A stretch of 64,000 nt of DNA from Alkalimonas mucilaginosa (GCF_036327005.1 NZ_JAUGZK010000001.1:372001-436000), one strand, 5' to 3'; counted from the stretch's first letter, positions 26,047 to 35,867 are shown. The notes: generated by a model not told the origin, from the sequence alone. Translations and numbers: made by a program.

Positions 26047-27015
26047 ATGACCACAGATACAGCGCAACCTCTTGCTTCTGCCTTATTTGAGCCGCTTTTG
26101 ATTGAGGATGCTCTTCAGCAACTGCACAGCGTCCAGGACTGGTTGCGCTATGCCGTCAGTAAAATGCATCAGGGGCAGGTCTTTTTGGGGCACGGTACCG
26201 ATAATCCCTGGGATGAAGCTGCCAATTTGATGGCCGCCGTGCTGTTTTTGCCGCCGATCACCGATGAGCACTTGTTTCAGGCTCGTTTGACCATGCAAGA
26301 GCGGCAAGCCTTTATGGCATTGCTGCAGCAACGGATTGAACAACGCATTCCAGCCGCTTACCTGACCCAGCAGGCTTATTTTGCCGGTTTGCCATTTTAT
26401 GTCGATGAGCGGGTGTTGGTGCCTCGCTCACCGATTGCTGAACTTATCCTGCAAGGTTTTGCGCAACAGCTGGTCGGTCATCAGCCTGCACGAATTCTGG
26501 ATCTATGTACCGGCTCTGGTTGCATTGCCATTGCCTGTGCCTACCAGTTTCCGCAAGCGGAAGTTGATGCAGTGGATATTAGTCCGGATGCGCTGTCTGT
26601 GGCAGAAATCAATATTGCGGAGCACCAGTTGGAGCATCGGGTATTTCCACTGCTATCGGATGTCTTTTCAGGCCTGGCTGGCCAGCAGTACGACTTGATT
26701 GTGACCAATCCACCTTACGTCGATGCCGAAGATATGGCCGATTTACCCGCAGAATTTTTGCATGAACCCGAGCTCGGCCTGGCTTCTGGTGCCGATGGTC
26801 TGGAACTAACCCGGCAAATTTTACGACAGGCGGCAGAACACCTGACTGAGCAGGGCGTGTTGGTGTGTGAAGTAGGCAACAGCATGGTGGCGCTGCAGGC
26901 CTTGCTGCCGGATGTTGGCTTGCAGTGGCTGGAGTTTGAGCAGGGCGGAACCGGGGTGTTTTCCATTGACAAGGCAGAGCTGGTGCGCTGCCAACAACAA
27001 CTGAAGGAGTTTTAA
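26047..27015 (+). CDS. prmB: 50S ribosomal protein L3 glutamine methyltransferase PrmB
   Basis: 322 residues. The SAM-binding motif is ILDLCTGSGCIAIA and the catalytic NPPY motif (VTNPPYVDAEDM) is complete. It N5-methylates a glutamine in ribosomal protein L3 (Gln150 in E. coli). The NPPYVDAEDM sequence and the aroC neighbour separate it from PrmC, which modifies release factors and lies near prfA. The stop codon abuts the aroC start with no gap, so the two are co-transcribed. Confidence 0.94.
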   Translation: MTTDTAQPLASALFEPLLIEDALQQLHSVQDWLRYAVSKMHQGQVFLGHGTDNPWDEAANLMAAVLFLPPITDEHLFQARLTMQERQAFMALLQQRIEQRIPAAYLTQQAYFAGLPFYVDERVLVPRSPIAELILQGFAQQLVGHQPARILDLCTGSGCIAIACAYQFPQAEVDAVDISPDALSVAEINIAEHQLEHRVFPLLSDVFSGLAGQQYDLIVTNPPYVDAEDMADLPAEFLHEPELGLASGADGLELTRQILRQAAEHLTEQGVLVCEVGNSMVALQALLPDVGLQWLEFEQGGTGVFSIDKAELVRCQQQLKEF

Positions 27016-28134
27016 ATGGCAGGCAATAGTATCGGCCAGTTGTTTCGGGTGACTACCTTCGGGGAAAGTCATGGCCCAGCCATTGGCGGTATTGTCGATG
27101 GCTGCCCTCCCGGGTTGCACATCACCGCAGAAGAGTTGCAACAGGACCTGGACCGGCGCAAGCCCGGTACTTCTCGCTACACCACAGCGAGACGGGAAGC
27201 GGATGAAGTCAAAATTTTATCCGGTGTGTTTGAAGGCATCAGTACCGGTTGTTCCATTGGTTTGTTGATTGAAAACACCGATCAGCGCTCGCAGGATTAC
27301 TCCAAAATCAAAGATGTGTTCCGGCCGGGCCATGCCGATTACACTTACTGGCATAAGTTTGGCATTCGTGATTACCGCGGTGGTGGTCGTTCTTCCGCCC
27401 GTGAAACGGCTATTCGGGTTGCTGCCGGCGCCATCGCTAAAAAATACCTGAAAGAAAAATTTGGCATGGAAATCCGTGGTTATCTGGCCCAACTGGGCCC
27501 GGTTGCAGTAGACCCGGTCGTGATGCAGAAAGCCCATTGGGATGAAGTGAACAACAATCCTTTCTTTTGCCCGGATCCTGGCAAACTGGAGGCACTCGAT
27601 GCCTACATGCGTGAGCTGAAAAAAGCAGGCGATTCGGTCGGTGCCCGGGTCAATGTAGTGGCAAGCCGGGTACCTGTAGGGCTTGGTGAGCCGGTATTTG
27701 ATCGGCTTGATGCCGATATTGCCCATGCCATGATGAGCATCAATGCGGTAAAAGCGGTAGAAATTGGCGATGGCTTTGCGGTGGTGGAGCAAAATGGCTC
27801 GACCCACCGCGATGAGTTAACCCCGCAGGGCTTCAGCGCCAATCATGCCGGTGGTGTGCTGGGGGGCATTAGCAGTGGCCAGGATATCCGGGTGAGTATT
27901 GCCCTAAAGCCTACTTCCAGTATCAGCATCCCCGGTCAAAGCATCAATGTGGCAGGTGAGCCGGTCGAGATGTTGACCAAAGGCCGGCACGATCCCTGTG
28001 TCGGCATCCGTGCTGTGCCGATAGCCGAAGCCATGCTCGCCATAGTGTTGATGGATCACCTGCTACGGCATCGGGCGCAGAACCCGGATGTGGTTTGTCA
28101 CACACCGGATATTGCCCGCCTGCAAGACGAATGA
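27016..28134 (+). CDS. aroC: Chorismate synthase AroC
   Basis: 372 residues (E. coli 361). Chorismate synthase signatures GESHGPAIG, RPGHADYTYWHKFG and RGGGRSSARET are all present, as is the C-terminal RHDPCVGIRAVPI. It converts 5-enolpyruvylshikimate 3-phosphate to chorismate, using reduced FMN. It follows prmB directly and overlaps the next gene by 4 nt (ATGA). Confidence 0.97.
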   Translation: MAGNSIGQLFRVTTFGESHGPAIGGIVDGCPPGLHITAEELQQDLDRRKPGTSRYTTARREADEVKILSGVFEGISTGCSIGLLIENTDQRSQDYSKIKDVFRPGHADYTYWHKFGIRDYRGGGRSSARETAIRVAAGAIAKKYLKEKFGMEIRGYLAQLGPVAVDPVVMQKAHWDEVNNNPFFCPDPGKLEALDAYMRELKKAGDSVGARVNVVASRVPVGLGEPVFDRLDADIAHAMMSINAVKAVEIGDGFAVVEQNGSTHRDELTPQGFSANHAGGVLGGISSGQDIRVSIALKPTSSISIPGQSINVAGEPVEMLTKGRHDPCVGIRAVPIAEAMLAIVLMDHLLRHRAQNPDVVCHTPDIARLQDE

Positions 28135-29321
28135 GCCGACTGCCAGTACAGCATGCCGTGCCAGCCTTAGTGCTGGCTTACTTTGCTTACTACGGGGTGC
28201 TCGGTATCTTCATTCCTTATCTGGGGCTTTTTCTCGATGGCCGCGGTTTAAGCTCGTACGATATCGGTGTCTTGCTGGCGCTCGTCACTGCTACCCGTAT
28301 TGTTGGCCCAAGTCTCTGGGCTGCGGTAGCTGAGCAGCAGGGACGGCCACTGCGTATTATGCGACTTGGTGCAGTGCTTGCCACGCTCGGCTGGCTTAGT
28401 AGCTTCTTCGATCAGGGTTTTTGGCTGTTGTTGCTGGGTTTTAGTATCTTCAGCTTTTTTTGGACTGCCATCCTGCCGCAACTGGAAGTCACCACCTTTC
28501 ATTTTTTGAACGACAACACCAGCCGTTATAGCCGCATTCGCAGCAGTGGTAGTGTTGGCTACATTGTACTGGTGCTGGTGGGTGGGGTTTTGTTGCAAAG
28601 CTTTGGGACCGAAGCGCTGCCTTATGGTGCAGCTTTACTGATGTTGCTTTTGATTGGCAGTTTATTTTTATTGCCTGAGCTGACAGCGCCCACCGAAAGC
28701 AGCACCGAGAAAAAGGGGTTTGGCCGCTTATTAACTCAGCCGGTGTTTCTCTGCTTTATGGGCGCAGCTTTTATTTTGCAGATGAGCTTTGCCCCTTTTT
28801 ATGGCTTTTTCACTCTCTATGCCAGGGATTTAGGCTACAGCGGCATCGCCACCGGGCTTTTTATTAGCCTGGCTGTTTTGGCTGAAATTGTCGCTTTTTT
28901 CTGGATGGGGGCTCTATTAAAGCAGCGCAGTTACCGGCTGGTGCTGAGCTGTTGCTATGGCCTGACCATGCTGCGTTGGTTGATGCTGGCTTATCTGGCG
29001 CATTCGCCGCTTTGGCTGGGGCTCAGTATGCTATTGCATGCCGGGAGCTTTGCGATTGCGCACAGTTGTGCGATGCAATTTGTGCAGCATTATTTCCCGA
29101 AAGCATTGCGCAGCCGTGGTCAGGCACTGTATGCCGGTGTCATTTTTGGCGGCGGCGGTGCTGTCGGCGCTTATGCCGCCGGCATCTTGTGGCAGGATGG
29201 CGCTGGTGCAACCCACACCTTTGTAGTTGCAGCAGCGACCGCCGGTGTTGCTATGGTGTGTGCCCTGTGCCTGCCCGCTCAGGTGCACGCAGAGCCTTTA
29301 GAAAGAGCGGCTGACCGATAG
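28131..29321 (+). CDS. MFS transporter of the prmB-aroC operon
   Basis: 396 residues from ATG 28131, which overlaps the aroC stop as ATGA; a longer in-frame start (28095) lies inside aroC and is rejected. About 12 transmembrane helices are visible. It has an MFS_1-like pattern (GPSLWAAVAEQQGRPL near the loop after helix 2), resembling HcaT/YfcJ-like sugar or aromatic carriers. The substrate is unknown. The MFS gene after aroC is a frequent feature in Shewanella-like genomes. Its 3' end overlaps the convergent porin gene by 24 nt. Confidence 0.85.
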   Translation: MSRLPVQHAVPALVLAYFAYYGVLGIFIPYLGLFLDGRGLSSYDIGVLLALVTATRIVGPSLWAAVAEQQGRPLRIMRLGAVLATLGWLSSFFDQGFWLLLLGFSIFSFFWTAILPQLEVTTFHFLNDNTSRYSRIRSSGSVGYIVLVLVGGVLLQSFGTEALPYGAALLMLLLIGSLFLLPELTAPTESSTEKKGFGRLLTQPVFLCFMGAAFILQMSFAPFYGFFTLYARDLGYSGIATGLFISLAVLAEIVAFFWMGALLKQRSYRLVLSCCYGLTMLRWLMLAYLAHSPLWLGLSMLLHAGSFAIAHSCAMQFVQHYFPKALRSRGQALYAGVIFGGGGAVGAYAAGILWQDGAGATHTFVVAAATAGVAMVCALCLPAQVHAEPLERAADR

Positions 29322-29981
29322 TACCAGGGCATCATCACCCCAACGTTCTTTTAAGGTTGTGGTGTGCAGGCCCGCGCTCAGGATAAAGCCGGCCAGATCG
29401 GTGCTTAGTACCAGCTCGGCATGAAAAAAGCCGGATTTTCCTTCCCAATCGTAGCTGTCTTTATCGAAGGAGTGCGAGCGATCCAGGCCAGCCTGTAGTG
29501 TCCAGCCTGGGCTGAGCACAAAGCTTCGGGCAATTTTCACCACCAGATGGCCACCACCAAAACCAAAGTAATCGTTGCTGTACCACAACGACAGCTCGTA
29601 AGGGTTCCGGTTCAGTATCAGATGCACTTCACGAAAGTTTAGATCGGAGCTGTGACCGCGGCCATGGTAGGTGTATTGGGACAGCCCGACATCCAGACCA
29701 ACATCGTTAAATTGGTGGTAATAGCCAACATAGCCATCAAACTCGACTTTGGTGCCTTCGCCAAAGTCGACATTCGAGCCCCAGAAACCGGCATAAAAAC
29801 CGTTACCTGCCTCCCACAGCAAGCCGGGCTGGAAAGCTGGCTTTTTATCTGTTTGACTGACGCCATTGAACAAGTAGTTATTGGTTACAGCCAGATCCAG
29901 GCTCCAGTTGGCATGAACACCAACGCTGTAGCTCAGCAGGGTGCTGCCGAGCAAAGCTGAGCAGAGTAGTGTTTTTTTCAT
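29298..29981 (-). CDS. TorF-family outer membrane porin-like protein
   Basis: 227 residues. Signal peptide MKKTLLCSALLGSTLLSYSVGVHA, then a beta-barrel pattern ending in a C-terminal Phe (VLSVSRSF), the usual outer-membrane sorting signal. The mature N-terminus (NWSLDLAVTNNYLFNGVSQTDKKPAFQ) is the TorF (Gcw_chp) signature. Substrate unknown; TorF members occur near transporters and regulatory systems in proteobacteria. It overlaps the MFS gene by 24 nt in convergent orientation. Confidence 0.88.
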   Translation of the reverse strand: MKKTLLCSALLGSTLLSYSVGVHANWSLDLAVTNNYLFNGVSQTDKKPAFQPGLLWEAGNGFYAGFWGSNVDFGEGTKVEFDGYVGYYHQFNDVGLDVGLSQYTYHGRGHSSDLNFREVHLILNRNPYELSLWYSNDYFGFGGGHLVVKIARSFVLSPGWTLQAGLDRSHSFDKDSYDWEGKSGFFHAELVLSTDLAGFILSAGLHTTTLKERWGDDALVLSVSRSF

Positions 29982-30000
29982 ACAGACTCCAGTCGGCTGC

Positions 30001-32118
30001 TCAACATTTAAGTTGATTCAGCCGGTTATCCATTTGTTGGGTAATTGCATCAATAGCATCACTGACATCTTTATTGCGTTGAGCCAATTCTTCCAGCTCT
30101 CTGGTGGCATCACCAATGGCAGAAATATTGCGGTTTATTTCATCGCTTACCTGATTTTGTTCTTCGGCTGCGGTGGCTACCTGAAAAGAGTTGTCAGCTA
30201 TGGCAGTTATATCCCCCGTGGCTGCAGAGAGCTTGTCGTAAGCAACCACAGCTTCGGATAATGTTTGTTCGATACCTGCGGTGTTTTTACTGATCTGTTG
30301 CACGGCACCACTTACCTGGTGTTGCAAGTTGGTGATCAACTGTTTGATCTGATCGGTGGAGCTGTGGGTTCGGGCAGCCAGGGTACGAACTTCATCGGCT
30401 ACCACGGCAAAGCCACGGCCTTGCTCACCGGCCCGGGCGGCTTCGATGGCGGCATTCAGAGCCAATAAGTTGGTTTGCTCCGCAATGGATTGAATAACTT
30501 CAATAATCTGGTTAATTTCCTGGCTGCTGCCAGCAACACCTTCAATTTGCGTTTTACTCTGCTCTACCTCTACCGCCAACTGCCTGAACTCATCCAGCGT
30601 GGATTGAAATAAGCCATTGGCTTCATTAAGGGCCAGAATAGCGTTCTGAGCACCTTCCGCGGTGCTGCCGGCCAATTGTGCCACTTCATTGGCTGTCGCC
30701 GTCATTTCATGCATGGCCGAAACCACATTCTGAATTTCAGCTGCCTGCAGTTGTGTGGCCTGATTGGTGTGTTGGCTGGTATCTACCAGCGTATGGGTTT
30801 GCTGTTGCAACTGGGCAGAGAATTGCTGCAAAGCTTTGATCATCAGTGCCAGCTTGGCGGTGAAGGCATTAAAACCATGCGCCATATCCTGCAACTCCTG
30901 ATGACGGCTACTATCCAGAGTTCGGGTTAAATCACCTTCAGCGCCTGCTAACTCCTGCATCAACAGACTCATTTTAACAATGGGTTTGGTAGCACGAGCC
31001 AGCCACAACGACATCAAGCTCACAAAAAACAGCAGCAACCCCAGGCCGGATAGCAGCATACGAGCTGTAGTAGCATTGGCATCTTCTTGCAGCTGGGCCG
31101 ACAATTCGCGTGCGGTAGCCAATGCAACCTGCTCAGGCACTGCAACCAGGGTATACCAGGTACTGCCAGAGGCTTCGATAGGAATGGGGTAGGCCAGCAC
31201 CAGTTGATCCTGATACGAAAACAAACCACTGCCTTGCTGCTGTAAAGCGGTGGCTAGGGCAGGATCCAACTGTTGCAGGGATTGCCCCAGTTGGTTAGCA
31301 AAACGATTGGAGGCAACCACCAGTTGCTTATCACTTAACAGATACAAATCGGCTTTGCCATCGTACAGCGCGGTAGCCTGATTGAGTAAGGATTCCTGCA
31401 AAACAGGTAAGTTAATATCAACACCCGCGACACCACGAAAAGTGCCATTGACCATGACCGGGTACACCAGGGATGTCAGCAACACCTCGTACCCGGGACG
31501 GATTTCGTACTGATAAGGCTCCATCAGGCAAGGCCGGCCCCGATCACGGCTGCACAAGTACCATTCGGCTTCCCGTATACCAAATTCATTTAAATTGCTC
31601 AGGTATTTGTCACTGGCATCGGCGGTGCGGATGAACTCGATACCTGCCTCAGATGCTACCCAGTAAACCTCCAGCGTACCTTGATCGGAGCTGTGTTCAA
31701 TACCACTGCCCTGGTAGTCGCTGTCCTTGCCATCATAGCCATTGGGCTCGTACTGAGTGTAAATAGAAGACACGCTGGGGTTGGCCAGCAGCAAATGACT
31801 GGCCAATAGTTGTACCTGCTCCCTGCTGTACGGTGTGTTGCCTGAGCCCACAGCGCTATGGCGCATCAGGCTGGCCAGATTCTTTGCAACATCGTAATTG
31901 CGGTTCATTACACTGGCTGTATCCAGAGCATTGACTCTGGCTGCATCGGTAAGAATGGTTTCCGCGGTGGCGCGCATTGAAGCGTCCAACCGGTCGATAG
32001 CATTTTGATTGCTACTGCGAGTAGATTGCCAGCCAATCAGGGCCATACTGGCAATACTGATCAGCAGCAAAAGGGCCACTCCAAAACTAAGCTGGAAGCG
32101 AAGGGAGTTCAACTGCAT
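30001..32118 (-). CDS. Methyl-accepting chemotaxis protein with dCache-type sensor
   Basis: 705 residues from ATG 32118, chosen because AAGGA lies ~8 nt upstream; a TTG 24 nt earlier is less likely. N-terminal transmembrane helix (~10-32), a periplasmic domain of ~300 residues with the pattern of a double Cache domain (PYSREQVQLLASHLLLANP; VYPVMVNGTFRGVAGVDIN), and a second helix (~355-375). A HAMP-like linker follows, then the signalling hairpin with NLLALNAAIEAARAGEQGRGF. The tail has no NWETF-type CheR pentapeptide. It senses small molecules, often amino or organic acids; the ligand is unknown. Confidence 0.92.
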   Translation of the reverse strand: MQLNSLRFQLSFGVALLLLISIASMALIGWQSTRSSNQNAIDRLDASMRATAETILTDAARVNALDTASVMNRNYDVAKNLASLMRHSAVGSGNTPYSREQVQLLASHLLLANPSVSSIYTQYEPNGYDGKDSDYQGSGIEHSSDQGTLEVYWVASEAGIEFIRTADASDKYLSNLNEFGIREAEWYLCSRDRGRPCLMEPYQYEIRPGYEVLLTSLVYPVMVNGTFRGVAGVDINLPVLQESLLNQATALYDGKADLYLLSDKQLVVASNRFANQLGQSLQQLDPALATALQQQGSGLFSYQDQLVLAYPIPIEASGSTWYTLVAVPEQVALATARELSAQLQEDANATTARMLLSGLGLLLFFVSLMSLWLARATKPIVKMSLLMQELAGAEGDLTRTLDSSRHQELQDMAHGFNAFTAKLALMIKALQQFSAQLQQQTHTLVDTSQHTNQATQLQAAEIQNVVSAMHEMTATANEVAQLAGSTAEGAQNAILALNEANGLFQSTLDEFRQLAVEVEQSKTQIEGVAGSSQEINQIIEVIQSIAEQTNLLALNAAIEAARAGEQGRGFAVVADEVRTLAARTHSSTDQIKQLITNLQHQVSGAVQQISKNTAGIEQTLSEAVVAYDKLSAATGDITAIADNSFQVATAAEEQNQVSDEINRNISAIGDATRELEELAQRNKDVSDAIDAITQQMDNRLNQLKC

Positions 32119-32210
32119 AGAAAGTTTCCTTACTGGCATCAATATAAGTCATTGACTCATTTAGTTAAGTTCAGTATTTGCTAAAATGCAACTCATTCAG
32201 TGAAATACGG

Positions 32211-33626
32211 CTATTTCCTTTGTAACAACCAGCGCAATCCACTATTCAGCCAGGATTTGTTGTAAGGCGGGTAAATCAACCTGCCCGGATGCCACCAGCC
32301 TTTGGCGTGCACTGCTTTGGCATGGCTAAAGGTGGTAAAACCTTCCGGGCCGTGATAGGCACCGCAACCGGATGCTCCAATGCCGCCAAAGGGCAGATCA
32401 TCCTGTGCTACCTGCATCAGGCAGTCATTGACACAAACACCGCCGGAGTGGCTGTGTCTGATGAATTGTTGCTGCAGAGCTTTGTTTGCACTGAACAGAT
32501 ACAAAGCCAAAGGACGGGGCAAAGTGGTCAGTTCTGCAAACACTTGGTCGATGCTGTGAAAGCTTTTCACCGGCAAGATAGGGCCAAATATTTCCTCCTG
32601 CCATAGCGCATGCTCTGCGGGCAGATTTAACACCAATTGCAGCGGCAGCAGGCCAGAGCCTTGCTGCAGATAATGCCGCCAGCTGTGCTCAGCGCAACTG
32701 ATAATAGTGGCTCCGGCTTGCTCGGCTTGTTGCAGCAGCGACTGCATCCGTTGCCGCTGGCGCTCGGTACAAAGCCAGCTGAAATCCTGGTGCAGCCGCT
32801 CTTGCGGGTAAAGGCGCTGAAAAGCGCTTGTCAGCGCTTCGAGCAAAGGCTGCTGGATTTTTGCATCCACCCAGAGATAATCCGGTGCGACACAGGTTTG
32901 GCCTGCATTGGCACACTTACCAAACACCAGACGTTCAGCACTCACACCAAGGTTGGCATCCGCGGCCACGATGGCCGGGGACTTGCCACCCAGCTCCAGC
33001 GTGACCGGCGTAAGCTGTGCGGCGGCTGCCTGCATCACTTTACGGCCAACAGCGGTGGAGCCGGTAAACAGCAAGTGATCAAAAGGCAGAGCGGCAAAAA
33101 CAGCGGCTTGCTCTGCATCGCCAGTGAACACTGCGACTTGCCCGATGGGAAAGACGGCCGCCAGCAACTGCTGCAAACACCGGTTGGTGGCAGGCGTGTC
33201 TTCCGACAATTTGAGCATCACTCTGTTGCCGGCTGACAACGCTGCTATCAAAGGCCCTATGGTCAGAAACACCGGGTAGTTCCAGGGCACCATAACGCCT
33301 ACCACCCCTTTGGGTTGGTACTGAATAAAGTTGCGTGCCGGTTGAAACAGCCAACTGGTATGGCGTTTTTTTGGCTTCATCCAGCGCTTTAGTCGCCGGC
33401 GATGATAGCTCAGGCTTTGCAGGCAGGGCAGTAACTCGATGCGCAGGCTTTCCTCAGTGCTGCGATGGCCAAAATCCTCCGATAACGCCTGACTCAAGGC
33501 ATCCAGCTGTTCTTTGAGTTGTTGCTCCAACTGACGCAACCAGTTCAGCCTTTCGCGGTAGTCTGGGTAGGGTTTAGCTCGGGCGGTACTCTGTTGCAGG
33601 GAAAAAATCTGTGCTAAATCTGGCAT
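32211..33626 (-). CDS. Aldehyde dehydrogenase (coniferyl aldehyde dehydrogenase-like)
   Basis: 471 residues. Catalytic Cys245 in NAGQTCVAPDY, Glu211 in ELGGKSP, Asn116 in VPWNYPVF and the NAD motif FTGSTAVG. The short length and KPKKRHTS/QPARNFIQYQPKGVVG segment fit the class 3 group that includes coniferyl aldehyde dehydrogenase CalB. Probable NAD(P)-dependent oxidation of medium-chain or aromatic aldehydes; substrate not determined by sequence. Stands alone between the chemoreceptor and the divergent NAD kinase-like gene. Confidence 0.88.
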   Translation of the reverse strand: MPDLAQIFSLQQSTARAKPYPDYRERLNWLRQLEQQLKEQLDALSQALSEDFGHRSTEESLRIELLPCLQSLSYHRRRLKRWMKPKKRHTSWLFQPARNFIQYQPKGVVGVMVPWNYPVFLTIGPLIAALSAGNRVMLKLSEDTPATNRCLQQLLAAVFPIGQVAVFTGDAEQAAVFAALPFDHLLFTGSTAVGRKVMQAAAAQLTPVTLELGGKSPAIVAADANLGVSAERLVFGKCANAGQTCVAPDYLWVDAKIQQPLLEALTSAFQRLYPQERLHQDFSWLCTERQRQRMQSLLQQAEQAGATIISCAEHSWRHYLQQGSGLLPLQLVLNLPAEHALWQEEIFGPILPVKSFHSIDQVFAELTTLPRPLALYLFSANKALQQQFIRHSHSGGVCVNDCLMQVAQDDLPFGGIGASGCGAYHGPEGFTTFSHAKAVHAKGWWHPGRLIYPPYNKSWLNSGLRWLLQRK

Positions 33627-33758
33627 GCTAATTATACAAGCAAGGGCAGGATGTCATTACTCTAGGGCAGTTCGGCTGGCAACTCAAGCGCAGCTACTGG
33701 GAAAAAACGGCACAAGCGGGTACAATGCGCGCCATTACCGCTATGGGCTGGAGGGGCT

Positions 33759-34883
33759 ATGTCGTCGTTGTTTCGTTTGGGCTTGATTGTCAATCCACTG
33801 GCCGGCTTGGGCGGCAGTGTTGGCTTAAAAGGCAGCGATGGTGTGGCAGAGCAAGCGCTGGCGCTCGGCGCTGAGCCGTTAGCCGGTAAGCGCAGCGAAA
33901 CTGCGCTGAATGAGCTGGTACCCCTGAAAGACAGGCTGCTGATTAAAACCGTGGCGGGCAGTATGGGGCAGCAGTTGGCAGAGCAGCTGGGTTTCACCAC
34001 CAGGGTTTGTTATCAGCCGGCAGCGCAGCCAACCACCGCGGAAGATACCGAAGCTGCTGCAAGGGCCTTGGTCGACGATGGCATCGATTTGCTGCTGTTT
34101 GCTGGTGGCGATGGCACTGCCCGTAATATTTGTGCTGTGCTGCCGGAGCAGGTGACTGCGCTTGGTATTCCGGCCGGCTGCAAAATTCACTCCGGTGTCT
34201 ATGCCATTAGTCCGACCGCTGCCGGCAAGTTGGTGGCCAGCCTGGTACGGGGTGAACTGGTGTCCATGCGTCAGGCCGATGTGATGGATATTGATGAGCA
34301 GGCCTTTCGTCAGGGCGTGGTGAAAGCACGTCGCTTTGGTGAACTGTCCATTCCCGCGGCCTTGCAGTATGTGCAAAGCGTGAAAATGGGCGGGCGTGAA
34401 TCCGAAGAGCTGGTGCTGGATGATCTGGCTGCCTGGGTGGTCAGTCAGATGGACGACGATGTGCGTTATGTGATGGGCTCGGGTTCTACGGTGGCTGCGG
34501 TGATGGCACAGCTTAGTCTTACCAATACCTTGCTTGGGGTGGATGTGGTTGAAAATGGCCAGGTGATTGCCAGCGATGTGACCGCCAGCCAATTGCTAAC
34601 CCTGGTTCAGGACCGGCCCAGTAAGCTTATTATTACCTTGATCGGCGGCCAGGGCCATGTGTTTGGCCGTGGCAATCAACAGCTTTCGCCAGCAGTGATC
34701 CGGGCGATTGGCCGGGATAATATCTGGCTGATAGCCACCAAAGCCAAACTGCAGCAACTGCAAGGCAGGCCACTGCTGGCCGATACCGGCGATGCCAGAC
34801 TGGATCATGAGTTGCAGGGGCTGATACCGGTACTGACCGGTTACAATGATTATGTGATGTATCGACTTGGAGACTCAGAATGA
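33759..34883 (+). CDS. ATP-NAD kinase-family protein
   Basis: 374 residues. The kinase core carries FAGGDGTARN (the GGDGT motif, ~118-123) and GIPAGCKIHSGVYAISP. It belongs to the ATP-NAD/AcoX kinase superfamily, with an extended C-terminal half unlike NadK. It is distinct from the housekeeping NAD kinase. A good ribosome site (GGAGG) precedes the ATG. It overlaps yfcL by 4 nt. The phosphoryl acceptor is unknown; NAD or another small molecule is possible. Confidence 0.83.
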   Translation: MSSLFRLGLIVNPLAGLGGSVGLKGSDGVAEQALALGAEPLAGKRSETALNELVPLKDRLLIKTVAGSMGQQLAEQLGFTTRVCYQPAAQPTTAEDTEAAARALVDDGIDLLLFAGGDGTARNICAVLPEQVTALGIPAGCKIHSGVYAISPTAAGKLVASLVRGELVSMRQADVMDIDEQAFRQGVVKARRFGELSIPAALQYVQSVKMGGRESEELVLDDLAAWVVSQMDDDVRYVMGSGSTVAAVMAQLSLTNTLLGVDVVENGQVIASDVTASQLLTLVQDRPSKLIITLIGGQGHVFGRGNQQLSPAVIRAIGRDNIWLIATKAKLQQLQGRPLLADTGDARLDHELQGLIPVLTGYNDYVMYRLGDSE

Positions 34884-35161
34884 CGGATAGCAGCAATTTT
34901 GTCTCGGCCGTAGCCGATTACTTTGATCAGATGATCCCAACGGCCAGCGACGATGAGCTATTTGCTGCCGGCTATTTACGCGGGCACTTTGATTTGGCGG
35001 TTGGCACCTTAGAGGTGGCAGCACAGCCATTCAATCAGCAGGATGTGATGGTTCAGGTCAGCTCCAGCCTGGAGCAGGCTATTGCCAATGGTGAGCTGAA
35101 TGCGGACGATCAACAACTGGTTGGCGCGCTTTGGCAGCAATTGCAGCGACTGGCGGCCTGA
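34880..35161 (+). CDS. yfcL: YfcL-family protein
   Basis: 93 residues. The core ASDDELFAAGYLRGHFDLAVG matches E. coli YfcL (92 residues), and the C-terminal half keeps SLEQAIANGELN and DDQQLVGALWQQL. Function unknown. ATGA overlap with the kinase-like gene. In E. coli yfcL lies near mnmC; here it sits with fklB. Confidence 0.88.
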   Translation: MTDSSNFVSAVADYFDQMIPTASDDELFAAGYLRGHFDLAVGTLEVAAQPFNQQDVMVQVSSSLEQAIANGELNADDQQLVGALWQQLQRLAA

Positions 35162-35232
35162 CAGCGGACTTCGTTTGCGGTACTATAGCGGTTCTTTGCT
35201 GTTACGGCAGCGCCAATTACAAAGTGAGCTTT

Positions 35233-35853
35233 ATGTCTGAACAATACACATCTTTAGAGCAGCATGCCAGCTATGGCATTGGTTTACAAATGGGTCAGCA
35301 ACTGGCCGATAATCCTTTCGATGGCCTGGATATTTCTGCCGTCGCTGCAGGTTTAACTGCGGCTTTTAAGGGTGAAACCCCAGCTGTATCCGAAGAGTTG
35401 ATCCGTGCTGCTTTTACCGAGATCAGCCAGCGTATGCAAGCAGCGCAAGCAGAAAAAGCCGGACAAGCGGCTAAAGCAGGCGAGGATTTCCTGGCTGAAA
35501 ATGCCAAGCGTGCTGAAGTGACGGTTACCGAGTCCGGACTGCAGTTTGAAGTCTTAAATGCCGGTGCAGGTGATAAGCCAGGTCGTGACTCTACGGTTCG
35601 TACCCATTACCACGGTACTCTGATTGATGGTACTGTGTTCGACAGCTCCTATCAGCGCGGCGAGCCAGCTGAGTTTCCGGTATCCGGTGTGATTGCCGGC
35701 TGGACCGAAGCCTTGCAGATGATGCCAATTGGTGCCAAGTACCGGTTGTACATCCCGCACGAGCTTGCCTACGGCGAGCGCGGTGCCGGCCACGCGATCC
35801 CTCCATTCAGTGCCTTGGTGTTTGATGTCGAGTTGCTGGCAATCGTTGAGTAA
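35233..35853 (+). CDS. fklB: FKBP-type peptidyl-prolyl isomerase FklB (FKBP22)
   Basis: 206 residues from ATG 35233, exactly E. coli FklB length; a longer frame (35131) begins inside yfcL and is rejected. N-terminal dimerisation domain (ASYGIGLQMGQQL) with a long helix, then the C-terminal FKBP domain with VRTHYHGTLIDGTVFDSSY and IPPFSALVFDVELL. It catalyses cis-trans proline isomerisation; no signal peptide, so cytoplasmic. Followed by a hairpin terminator. Confidence 0.93.
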   Translation: MSEQYTSLEQHASYGIGLQMGQQLADNPFDGLDISAVAAGLTAAFKGETPAVSEELIRAAFTEISQRMQAAQAEKAGQAAKAGEDFLAENAKRAEVTVTESGLQFEVLNAGAGDKPGRDSTVRTHYHGTLIDGTVFDSSYQRGEPAEFPVSGVIAGWTEALQMMPIGAKYRLYIPHELAYGERGAGHAIPPFSALVFDVELLAIVE

Positions 35854-35867
35854 TTCGTTGCACAAAG

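Noticed and set aside
28095..28130. N-terminal extension of the MFS transporter
   Set aside because: It lies within aroC; the ATGA overlap at 28131 is the natural start.
33879..34592. 237-codon open frame antisense to the NAD kinase-like gene
   Set aside because: His/Thr/Gly-rich composition typical of antisense translation; sense gene has the GGDGT motif.
35131..35232. N-terminal extension of FklB
   Set aside because: The frame begins inside yfcL and lacks a ribosome site; the 206-residue form matches the family length.
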